DNA of 64,000 nt from Ditylenchus dipsaci. Its lineage: Eukaryota; Nematoda; Chromadorea; Rhabditida; Anguinidae. This document shows positions 21,891 to 34,100 of this stretch, one piece after another. The stretch is from positions 62,001-126,000 of the forward strand of contig SADC01001100.1 in NCBI GenBank assembly GCA_004194705.1, written 5' to 3'. How positions within the stretch are numbered: the stretch's first letter is position 1; each line of letters starts with the position of its first letter. The notes beneath the pieces are model-generated. The model saw only the letters and a list, made by a program, of their open reading frames with translations, did no database searches and had not been told where the DNA came from. Made by a program: the position numbers and the translations under genes.

Positions 21891-22648
21891 GGGTTGTAAA
21901 ACCGAGTAGCATCCAAATTGCTTATCTTATTATCGGTATCCGGAATGGCTAGTTTATTTAAAATGCCACAATTTATTAAAGGACTTTAGCCGTTGCCGAC
22001 AACGAGAATTTCACACGTTTGAATGCGCACGGGACACCACTTTTGTTCCAATAATTTGTGGCACATTATTTTGGACAATATTTTTTCTCAGAGGAAAACA
22101 CTTTTTTCTCCAAATAGAAAAGAAAATAAATATCTAACCAACTAACTTATACAAAAAGTTGTTAATATTAATCTTCCTGATCCTTGATCCACCTAACTAC
22201 TAGTATTATTTTTTTACCACTAAATCTTTTTGTTATTTAAGTCAAGTCAGTTGCGTTTAGTATTGTTGTGTATCTCTTGATTTTAAAAAGTTAATAATAT
22301 TATGCTCAATTTTTTTATTCAAAATACAATGAAGAAAATTTACAAAAATGGGTCAAAACATGCAAAATAGAAACTCTTGGTGAACATTTTACATGAAAAA
22401 AAAAACGAGACAAAAAAATTATATCTTTGGGAGGAAAATAATAATTCATCTAAGAAACTTGATAAATAAATACCACGGCTAACACTAATTGAAGCAACAA
22501 AATAGAGAGTGCAATTTTTTTTAAGCTTTTTTTAAAAATATAATTACAGCTTTTTGAATTAATTATTATAAAATGTACACAAGAATTTAGCTTATAAAGC
22601 CAAACTTATTTATCACCAAAACATCGTTGAAAACAGCAAATTTGTGCC

Positions 22649-25117
22649 TCAAGACATGCTGAAGCCATAAGCCTCAACGAATTGCACCACAAAATCTTCG
22701 TCGGTTCCTCCAGCTAGAGGCTCATTGTCAAATGTGGCACATTTCTGAGAGCGACCATGGTTTAGATCAGCATCCAGCCACAGACCGTAGTGACCCCCGC
22801 CAGCGCCCATCGACAAAAAGTCTTTGGTGGCGTTGATGAAGAATTGGTTGTCGCCTGTCCAGGTATAGCTGCGAAGTTCTCTGCAATTTAACAGCATTAT
22901 TTTCGTTTTTCCCATATTGCAGTACAGATGACTCTCAGTTCAGTGTAGAATTTGATTCAGAATGCACTTATTCCGGTCCTCAGGGTGTACACTGAATCAT
23001 CAGGAATCCCCGGCATAACTTTTAATGATCCCTTAGGCTCTACCCGTTAGCGCCCAAATTGTTTGCGCCAAAAATCGTTACAGCCGAAACCGTTACATTT
23101 TTAATTAATTAGCTTGCTACATATGCTTTTTCTAAGTAATTTCGTGAATATTCTCATTTACAAGTTAATATTTAAATTGATGCCAGAGAGACGGGCTACA
23201 TTTTGACTATAAGGTTGTAAATGACCACATCTGCAAAATTCACTAAAAACTTCAAAATTTCCGGAATTCTGGACTTTTTTGAGAACTTTTGCAGTTTTTA
23301 GTCAATTTTGCAGATATGGTCATTTACAACCTCATGCTCAAAATGTAGCCCGTCTCTCTGGCATCAATTTGAGTATTAACTTGTGAATGAGAATATTCAC
23401 GAAATTACTTAGAAAAGGCATATGTAGCAAGCTAATAAATTAAAAATGTAACGGTTTTTGCTGGCTACCAGACGATTTCCAATATTGTTGGAAAATGTCG
23501 CACGACATTTTCCAATATTTTTTCGGTCGATTCGCTCGTTTCGCCCGAATTTACCGAAAAAATATTGGAAAATGTCGGGCGACAATTTCCAAAAATATTG
23601 GAAATTGTCTGGTAGCCGTTTTTGCTATAACGATTTTTGGCGCAAACAATTTGGGCGCTAACGGGGTAGAGCCATCCATTAACCCCTAGATTCAAAATCA
23701 TGTTCTTGGCATTGTGTTTTTTTCCTACTTTGGAAGACTGTTTCAAAGCAAATTACCACTCAAAATGAAGAAAGTGAAATGAGCTACAAAGTAGGTGATG
23801 AAATGTGGGTCGAAAAAACAGTGCCAAGAATAAAATTTTGGATAGGACCCTATAATTATAGACTTTACCGGAGCTAGCATTCCATTAGTCGGTCAAAATA
23901 GTTTTTAAATAGAATTCACAAACTTTTCACTCAAACAAAATTTCTCTATGGACCGTTTTTTTTTAAATTTCGTTAATATTTTGTTGGTATGCAAAATGAT
24001 ACCACAATTTTAAAACGGGTTCAATATTTTTATCTTTTCTTCTTCTAGCTAGTTACTCACCTTGTGTGCGGGAATTCACCAGTAAATCTGAACAAGATGC
24101 ATGAGTCGCCAGTGCCATAGTAGTGCTCGTTAGGTCGAAGTGCTGTGCTGGCTACTGCACCGAACACATGGCCATTGACATCTCTGACAACCAGTAAGAC
24201 GGGGACATTTCTTCTGTCCACTCCGACATTTTCCTGAACAAATTTTTTTATTAGAATGCATAACTTAAAAATTTGAGCTATTTCAAAAGTCTTTTTTTTT
24301 CATTATTTTAATTTATTTTTCTGTGCATTGTAGGAGCATTTTGTGACAATTAGAGATAGAAATTTGCCTTTTTGCGATGTTGCGATGCGATGTTTTTCGA
24401 TAAAAAATTTGCGATGCGATGTGCGATGTTTTTAAAAATTAGCGTGCGATGTTGCGATGCGATGTTTTTTGCCAAAAATGGCTGCTTGCGATGCGATGTT
24501 GCGATGCGATACATCGCATCGCTTCTATCTCTAATTGAAACATTTTTTGAAAAACAAATTGCGATATTTTAAAAAATTTGCGATGCGATGTGCGATGTAA
24601 AAAAATTTTGCGTGCGATGTTGCGATGCGATGTTTTTAGACGAAATTTGCTGCGTGCGATGCGATGTTGCGATGCGATACATCGCATCGCTTCTATCTCT
24701 AGTGACAATAAGTCTATTTGAAGCATTTAAGCTCAGGAACTGGGTAGTCTAGCCTTATTATTTGCGGCCGTGAAAAATGTGATACCTGTAAAGAGTTGCG
24801 AGTGAGAATCCGTGCTTTTCGGAGCTATAGATCTTGACCCAGGGATATCCTTCTGCTCTTGGAGGCAGGATGTCAACAATCTGAAAATGAAGAAGTTTAG
24901 ACTTTGTATGATTTAGTAATGAAACAACCAACCTGTCGGATCATGAACTCATCAAAGACTTGAGAGGTCTGAGACCCTTCTGGCAAAGGCATTTCTGAAG
25001 GCTCGAAGCTGTCTTCCAAAGACAGTCGACGGCACAGCTCGCGCACAGTCACTATCTCCCATTCTCGGTTAAGGTCTGCGCCCGGTCCGAATGGCGGTTG
25101 GCTGGATGGCTTGTCAC
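22649..25117 (-). CDS. OXR1: OXR1 exons 20-23: TLDc domain
   Basis: Exon 20 (24933-25117), exon 21 (24786-24880), exon 22 (24061-24233) and exon 23 (22649-22880) encode a complete TLDc domain. Hallmarks are LPPRAEGYPWVKIYSSEKHG, FSLATLYRKM, VLLVVRDVNGHVFGAVAS, YYGTGDSC, TWTGDNQFFI, GGGHYGLWLDADLNHGRS and a terminal EDFVVQFVEAYGFSMS. In known members TLDc acts against oxidative stress and contacts the V-ATPase. Exon 22 needs one extra base in the CCCC run (plus-strand GGGG 24201-24204) to link LYRKM to PVLLVV. Stop TGA is at 22649-22651. No perfect AATAAA follows; an AATAAG-like word is at about 22607. Confidence 0.93.
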
Positions 25118-28100
25118 CTGCAGAAAATCAAAAGGATTATTGTAGGTTTGGTAATTTAACCAATAAAAGTCAAATTTTTGTTTTTTATTGAAATCTATTA
25201 AATCGGCTAGCACTTTTTAAAACTAAAAACCTTTAACTGCTAACTTTAGATCAGACACCTCAGCATATTTTTTTGGCAAAATTTTATAAATTTACATTTT
25301 TCACACTTTTTGGTTTTTTCATTTACTTTTTGCTTTTTTATGAGTATCAGTAGCAGGACGAACCAAATAGCATCAACTCTTGGTTGACAGCATCTCCTAC
25401 ACTAGACACTATGTGAGACAAGCGTCTTGCAGCTGCTGAATTGCCCACTTTGTGGAATGGCATGGATATACGCCTGACTTGGGCACTACTAAAATCAGCA
25501 GCTGCAGCTGCTTGCATCAACAGCGACGAGGTGGATGAAAAAGGGGTTAAAAAAGCAGAGGTTCTCCTACTAGAGCCACTCTCCGTTGGTTTCTTGGCAC
25601 ATCCGTTAGCAGTATTTGTGTTCCTGCGACTACTAGTGCCCGACATTGACTCGTCCCCCGACGTCAGACTGCACATCGACGAAGCATTGGTGGAAGAGCC
25701 AGTGGAGGCGCGTTGGCCTGCAGTCGGGTGGAATGCGCTCAGATTTAGCGAGGGGAACATGGCTGATGGGTAGGATTAGATACTAGTAATTGGATAATAA
25801 CCCTGGATAACAATAATTTACGTATGGAAACATACATTAAAATGTCAAAAATTCCTGATCGCCATAAAAATACAAGTTCAAATATAAGTCTCAGCTGCAA
25901 AAAAATGATGAACTTTCATGCTTAAATACCCATCCCTAAACCAGTGCCTATTCCCACGCTCAAAAGAGCATTGACCACATTTGTGGAATAAACAAGAGCA
26001 GTTTGCAAAATGTAGTGGTCTAACTAGCTGCTACTCAACTACATCACACAACATCCGGCAAGACTTTTCGCTTCCAACACCCTATTAAAACACTCATGTA
26101 GGCGTGTGCCCCAAGCAAAATTTTTAAGAATATAGGAAAATTAGTTTCATCAAGAAAAGTTACTCAGATATTCTTCAAAAAGTACTTTTGCACTTCAGAC
26201 ATAGTCAGAAATCACATTTTGCGACAAAGATCTTTTTTAAGTTGCCTTGTTGCAACGAATAGTGTGAGTCCACAGTTGAAAAAGAATTGAAAATCATGGT
26301 CTTACGCTAGAGAAATTCAGTATTTTTAATGCTTTTCATACCTCTATAAACACGGGGCCTAATTTATAGCAGTTACGTCGTCTCGATTCCCCAGCAAGCG
26401 TAAGACGGGCTGGCCTGGGCTCGAAGCCCGGGCCATTTGTGAGTTTTGTAAGTTCTCTTCTTATAAAATTGTCCTAATTTTATTTTGAGTCAAATGCCTG
26501 AAAAAATTCTAGGTACTGGAGAGCTTTAGGGCAAAATTTACATACAAATACATACTTTTATTACTAAAATTACTGCAGGGGTCCAGTCTAAATCTATCCG
26601 ATTTTCAACTAGACGTTACATTTTGTAAAGTGTAGACTAAAAACTCAAAGAGATAGCTAAAGTACAACAGCACCACAGACTTGAACTTTGTCGACCAAAC
26701 ACCTTTTCAAACAACCAAATTCACTGAAATCCGGAAAACTGCAATTAAAAATAATAATAATAGGAGAAAAAAGTATGGCAATAACCGGACTAAAAAAGAA
26801 ATGCTTGACGCACACACACCTCACTGTGCCAAGGCTCATTAATGGCAGAGTTTAATTAGTCAAGCATGAGGCAGTACAACAAAACACAAAGCAAATATTT
26901 TTCAGTTGATGGCAACATACATTTTGCCAATAAGTCACAGGAAATGGAAACAGAAAAATAAGGAAGTTTTTGTGAGATAAACTTTTTTACGTGATTTCCT
27001 CTATGCTAATCGCTGCTTTTTTGGTGGCAATTTGGTGACTGCCATGTGGGAAAGAGGAATAGCTAATATTTTAATTATAACAAAAGTAGTTTTTTTTCGA
27101 TAAACAGGAGGAAAAGCACCATAAGAACAATTAACCAAATAGATGTGTAGTATATCTGTATATTTGTAAGCAGCTTTAAAGAAGCCATAAAAGTACTGCT
27201 AAAGCTGATTGTAAATACGGTGGGTTCCAATTGGACGGTAGAAAGAATGACGGAGGAAAAAACCGCGGCAGGATTTTTGGCGGCGGCAAATTTGCTGAAT
27301 GAATACTATATAGACCCTTTATGTATATTAGGTTTGCGAACCTAAAGTTCTGACACCAGATTCATGTTTAGAGTGGTCATTTTGCTGATATAAATGCTAT
27401 TTAATCTCAGACTTGAGACAAATTTCCAATTCAACCATAGACAACAAAGACTTGATCTAAAAAGTCCAAAAATTTATAGATTTGAATGTTCAAAATTTGT
27501 CTCAATTCTGAGATTATAAGAAAATCGACCATATCATGATAAACACGAATTTGATGTCAGAATTTCGAGCTTGCAAAGCTTATATACATAGAGCCTCAAC
27601 ACACTTGTACATCGATTGGCGGATAAATTTTCCACCGCCGAATTATATACTCACCATGACTACAGTTGTTTAGAATAACACCAAAAAGATGGATAAACAC
27701 CAGATTTTCTGGCTTCCAAAGCTAAGTTGTTGAATAAAAGACTTGATTACACTCCATAACCCTCAAACAAACTCTCTTTGGTGGTATAAACATGTGTGTG
27801 TGTATAAGAAGTTGTTTGCCCTTTTTGAAAGCATGACTTTATAAGCAAATGGGGAGTTTATAGGAAGGCTGCTGGACCACCCTTCCTACTGCTGCACTAT
27901 TGCTACAAACCAAAACATGTCCATCAAAGCTCTAATTAAATGAGAAAATACTTGGAAAAATTGGGTAAAGTTTAGTAAAAGTGCTAGAAATTCAGCACAG
28001 AATTAGACTCTTACAAGAATTGTAATGACATTTTGAAAAAAGCTGTTTTTTTAATAAACAAATAAATAAATTGAACTTCTGTGAATAATAAGTAAATTCT

Positions 28101-31100
28101 CAAAAAGAAAGTCTGATAGTGATTAAATTAACCGTCAAAGCAAAAATTCGGTCTTAATATAGATGTTTCCGAACTAAAATAAAAATGTATTTAGCAACAT
28201 AAAGAGAGTTGCACTTTTGGTTCAGGAACATGCACATTTATTAGGTTGATAACTCAATAAGTATTCAAATATTTTCAAAAAAATAATGTTTGGTTTTTCA
28301 CCTTTAAAGGGCATGCTCACCTGTTTAAATTTGTCCTCGTCAATTAAATTTTTTTTCGATCATTGGACTACTGTACGGGTTTTTCAGCTTGGTTTCTAAC
28401 AAAACAAGGCCTATAGTTTTGTTAGAAACCAAGTTGAAAATCCGTGCAGAAGTTCAATGATTCGAAAAAAAAATTTGAATTGGCGGGGATAAATTTTGCC
28501 TTAGGCAAGCATGCCCTTTTAAGTTTTTTTTCTTGATCACTTTAAAGGTATATCTAGATACTTTATGAGCCCATAAATATAGATAATTTTTGAAAATTCA
28601 AAGATAAAATAATCGGAAGATTTCCCAACTAGTTTTAAAGCATGTCTAGACTACATGTTGGTGATTTTTTATAGATGTGAAATAGCTCAGTGAGTAGCTA
28701 TTTTTATGTAAAAAATTAATAAAGTTGTATTCCCATTGGAGATAATTTTTGAAAAAATGTGAAAAGATTGGCTATAGTGTCGGAAAGGTGTTTTCTCCAT
28801 TTGGTTGTTGGTTAAATAGGCATAATAAGCACTTTAAAGTTCACAACGTCAAAACTTTAATCCAAAAACATCATAAGTGGTTGTTAAACCAAGCTAGGCA
28901 ACCAACTCTAACTTCCCGGTACCACAGGCACCTCCTGGTCCACCAGAAACAAGAGTAATTGAAGCGAAGCAAATCAAATACTAACCAAAAAATTGACTAA
29001 AATTAGGATGCAAGGACATGAGATTGCAATGGTACTTATAAATATTTCAACGAGCACAATTGTCCTTAATGGAGGTGTGAAATGCAAAGTGTGAAGTCAA
29101 CAAAATTTATGATAGATTTCTAATTATCGACATTTGTGTCCAAAAAGAGGAAGTGGGAAGCTTCTAGCCCGTGATTTTAAGCCAAAATCAGTGAACTCTG
29201 GATAGACACCGCATACTCTATTGTGGCCGCCGATTTAAAAAAATCCCAGGTCTTGTTCTGATTAAGAACTTCTGAAGTTCAGTTTTTTCACATTTATATA
29301 TGAGAATCGACCAGCTAACCATCTTAAATCTAAAGCTTATGACTAGTTTTTTTTTCAACGTTGGGTTAGTCTTGATTGAGGCAAAAGCTGAATATAAGCT
29401 GCTTAAAAGCAAACTCTCCCACACTTTTTTGCTGAGCGTCACTTTTAGGCTTTATTGCCTTGGGCCAAGACTTTTTGTGCTGTTGTTGTTTGGTTAGAGG
29501 AGTTTATAGAACCATTTGCCAAATACTGTTTTCGGGGAATGCCTTTAATGTTAAAGGGTCTGAGTGCATAGAAGTTTTGCCTCTGGCTGCTGTTAGCTGC
29601 TTTAATAAGTTCTCTTGGAACAACACTACTAAATTAGCTAAAAATTAGCTAAGGCTAGCTAGTCATTTTTTGAATAGAAATCGTCTTTTTGATGAATAGG
29701 TTCGTTTATTTTTTATAAAGAGTGATCAGCTTTTTAGAAACTGTTTTTGAGGAACAGGGAAGTTTTTAAAAAGCTTTTTTTGACATTTGTGTTTTTGTAA
29801 ACACGTAAAAATTGTTTTTCTGTGAATGAATAACTATTTTTTCGTCACATTTTTTGTTCGAAAAATCGGTCATACACAGACTAAATGACTTTTAACTCAG
29901 TTTTTAACCTTGTCGGTTGTTTCTAATGTTTATTTCTTCAGACCGGAAATTTGATTCTGAATATGATATCTGTTTTTGAGAGGTGATAGATTTTCAAACT
30001 GAAAAATTTCCAACTTTCCGAGCTAAAATCGATTCATGTATGTTTTAAATTTAAAAATTACAAACATTTACAACTTTCACATCTCAAGAAGAATAAAAAG
30101 AGCAAATGTGTTAAAATTAGACTAAACCTCATGTGAAGAATAGATTTTTAGCGGAACTAAAAAGCCAAACTGCAAAAGTATTAATGCCAATGTGTATAGT
30201 GAGTGGCATGTAAAGAGGGCAAGCAGTGCTCATTGACCGGGCACAGGCCAATGCAGGACATTGACCAGTCCTCTGCTATGTATAAGCATACTCTCACCTG
30301 CTTTGGCATTTCTCCAGCAGTATGAAGGATGAAATAAATATCCCTCTACCACTCTCCAACGCCCACTTCAAAATAAATAGTCCTAAGCCAAGAAATAAAG
30401 ACAGATCTTTGGAAAACTTTAGTTCCTCAAAAGACTTTTCCCAGCCCTCTTCACAACACAAAATAAAATTTTTTTCAAAAACTTTTTCAAATTTAAAAGA
30501 AATTTTTTGTCCTCATCAAAAAATTTTTAATTTTCAATATTTTTTGCAAAAAGGGATTGTAAGCAATAGAATAAACTTAGTCGAATCTATCTCCGTTTAA
30601 ATCTACCTGTATAATAAAAATTTGAAGTTTAGTCAAAACTGGCAGAAAGAATGCGGATTTTTTTCGTAATTTTTTAAAAGGACGGGAATTCAGACATTAG
30701 AGCAGGAAATAAAATTTGAACCATTAAGTTAATTTAAAAAATATGAGAGACCTGGGATTTGAAAAAAAAAGTTTAGTGAAACTATTGAAACACTCAAAAG
30801 TAGTTAAAGTTGTTTGATAAAGATCATAATTTAAGCTGATAATTAAAAGATTTAAAAAAAACTAGAGCCATTAAAGTTCAAAGGAAAATATCAATTTTTT
30901 TTAAAGTGGATCTATCTTTAGCTTTTAGATTTTTACAAAAATCCTAGGAATATTCAAAAAGTAAAAAATGTTAAGTCTAAAGACCCCAGATCCTAAACTT
31001 GCTAATATTGTTGTAAAGGCTGTTTAAAGACACCAAAAAAAATCATCAAAAGCACGTAGTAAATTTAACTTACTAATGAATGCAAAAAGCATGAGAAATT

Positions 31101-34100
31101 GCGCAAATGTCCATTTAAAACTCAACAAATCCCACTTAAAAAACACTTTCCCATGTGCTATGCTCAAGCTAAAATCATCACCTTAGCTGAAAATTCGTAT
31201 AGCACACAAACAGGAAGAATATGTAAACTAAAAAGCATTGCAAAAGTGGTCGGTTGGTCTTTTGTTGTGATGTTGCAAGCAAAGGAGGACCCAGAAGCCG
31301 AAGGGAAGATACAAGCACAAGACTGGCATTTATGGCTGGCTAATATATGGTTTTATATGGCTCTAATAGATGGTTAATATTCAGCTCATCCCTAGAACTA
31401 GGTTCTGGGAATCCAAGATATATTAGCTTAAAAGCCCTTTTGTGCGCGCAAATAAAAGTGATGAGAAGATTAGTAGAGGGGGTTTGGAGACAAAGATCTT
31501 TGGCATTTGCAGATTCAATCCCCAAAAGTACTTTTTGGGAGAATTAATTTTGGAGATTGACTAGCTACTTTTTAAAGGTGTTTAGTGCTTTGTTTGATAT
31601 TTGTAAATATTTTTGTTTATGCATGTATCATTTTTTTGTATAAGCTGCCTTGATGTGAAAATGCCTTTTGTGAGTGGGATAGAAAAGCAACAAACTTGGA
31701 AGTAAACATTTAGCTGTAAACATTTAGTTATTTATAATATTATTTTATTTTTAGTTGTGGAAAAAAGAAGCGAGTCAAATTGTAAAACTGAGAAAAAATT
31801 CAGATTCAGTAATTAGGAAATAATTGGACAAAATGTGACGCAAATGTTTTTGAAAAGGTGTTTCGATTCCACTGTGAATAGAACTTATTACATTTTTTTT
31901 ACAAAAACGGCTAGGTAAAGGTATTGCGTATGTACAAAATCTCACAGCTAGTCTAGACATGATTTAGTTAGTTATTTTTCTAAAAAGAAGTTAGATATAG
32001 TGGCCTCTAATAAAAAACCTCTCAGCACCCCACCTTAAAAATACCTTTTCCACAGTTCTAGCATGAAAATTAATTTCAAATGTTTTACTTTAAAATTTTT
32101 AAAAACAGGAAAAAATTAGTCTTCTTGGAATTCTAAAAAACGAATAGTTGAAGCTGATTTATGAAGGATATATTGTCGATACTTCTATACGAGAGTATAA
32201 ATAGTTTGAGAACATTCAAGCAGCTAAAGACTTTGGCTTAAATGTTGCATGATTGATTTCGGCAGTCAAACGTGATTAGATCTATAAACGAAATTACAAT
32301 TGTAGGTGGAGCATAAGTAAGGCAAAGAGGGTCAAAAAATAATGGTTAACAAGTGGCATGAAGTCTCTATTGTTGTTGCGAGTTTAAAGGTTGGCTTTAC
32401 GTTAGTTTTTATAAGAACGAGTCTTCAGCTGCTTTTAAGCCATTTCCAAGAGTTTAAATAACGCTGGACAAATTCTTGCACAAAGAATAATAACTAAACT
32501 GCTCTAAACTACAAAGTTATACTCAGAAAGCTAGGGTTTTACTGAGAAAGACAGATAACTGTTTCAGTTTATTTATATAAGTTCAGAAATATCCAGAGTC
32601 GACTGTAAAATAACCAAGAGCAGTTATTTCGATTACGGGATCCAATTTTCTCATACACATTCGAACCTTGATAAACGGGCATCCCCGCTGGGTCCGACAC
32701 TTTTTTAGCTTGATTTTCAAAGCTTTCTTTAAACTGTGTTTTGACCGTCCAGTCCCAAATACCGCAAGGATTCCGATTTCGCCGATCATTTTTCAGAATC
32801 CGAAAACTTTTTTATCTGAAAGAGCAAAACCTCGGTAAACCGGGCACCCTATTTCTGAAATGGGTGCCTGTTTATCGAGGTTTTTGCTCTTTCAGAGACA
32901 AAAGTTTTTGGATTCTGAAAAACGATCTGTGAAATCGGAATTCTTGCGGTACTTGGTACCGGACTGTCAGAACAGGATTTAAATAAAAGCTTTGAAAATC
33001 GAGCTAAAAAAGTGTCGGACCCAGCGGGATGCCCGTTTATCAAGGTTCGACTGTATATAGATTTGAAAAATTTAAAAGAAACCTCGTTCAGTAGCTTTCT
33101 TGTCTGTTCTCACACTGCCCGCCGAAAAAGTTCGCAACAATTTCTTCTTCCACGATCCCGTCTTCTTGGTTTTCTCCTGAAGACTGCACTTTTTTCTAGA
33201 GCTGTAGCTACTGCTGCTGACTTTTCTAATTTTCTCATTGACCTCTGTATGATGTTCATCCTGCATACCCTTCCAACTAGATATGGAATGTGTCAAAGAT
33301 GAGTTGCCACTGTCTTCACTGCCCTCATACCTGTGTTTGGCCATAGCAACAGCTTGGGTAAATGCTCTGTCTTGCTCCAGATTGGCATAAACACCACCTT
33401 GGAAGTGAGTGTCGTATAAAGAGCAGTTTTTAGGAAATACTGGAGGCACTGGAAACCCTTTGTTGGATGAGACCATCTTCACTGATTTGGATCTGGCTGA
33501 TTTGGGGGCCATAGATTTGGGTGATGTGGAGAGACTAGTGCAGATTAATCCTTGCTCATCAGCCCCATTAAAACTGATCCATTTGTTGTGTTTGGAGTTG
33601 AGAGTGAGATGAACAGATGAACATTTGGGAGAACAGCAACTCTTGGTTCTCCTTGGCTGATGATGCTCTGAGTAGATGCTGTGGGGGCTAGAGAAGTGCT
33701 ACTGTTATTGGCACCCATTGGTGCATTAATATTGACTTAAAATCGGTACTAGGTATTTTATATGGAGAAGTATGTGCTCTAAAATGACGTCGATATACAA
33801 GGTGGTGGTCAAAACACACGCAACACATTCAATTGCGTAATTGGACTAGTGGTTGGAGAAGTTAAGAAATATAACAATCACAAAATGTGTGACAATAGAT
33901 ATAGAATAAAAACAATTTTTTTGTCATTTTGCATTTTACAAAATTTGGAAGTTTACAAAATTCGAAATTAAATCAGAATTTTAAAACAAATATCTAACCT
34001 AAATATATTTTACACTTTAGCCTTAACACAGTCTTAAAAATATTTAGCCCTAAGGCATTTTTTGAATTCAAAGGGGGAGACATTTATTGCCTAGGTGAAA

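Larger units (their letters stand above)
25763..33082. other. OXR1 intron 18 (7.3 kb), no gene seen
   Basis: Apart from the repeats listed separately (27290-27610, 28308-28518, 32656-33053), this is AT-rich unique-looking sequence. A GC palindrome, ggcctgggctcgaagcccgg, sits at 26412-26434. The few open frames are short, lack splice context and resemble nothing recognised. Confidence 0.6.

Noticed and set aside
31099..31547. Plus-strand open frames inside OXR1 intron 18
   Set aside because: No homology recognised, no splice structure, and length expected by chance in sequence of this composition.
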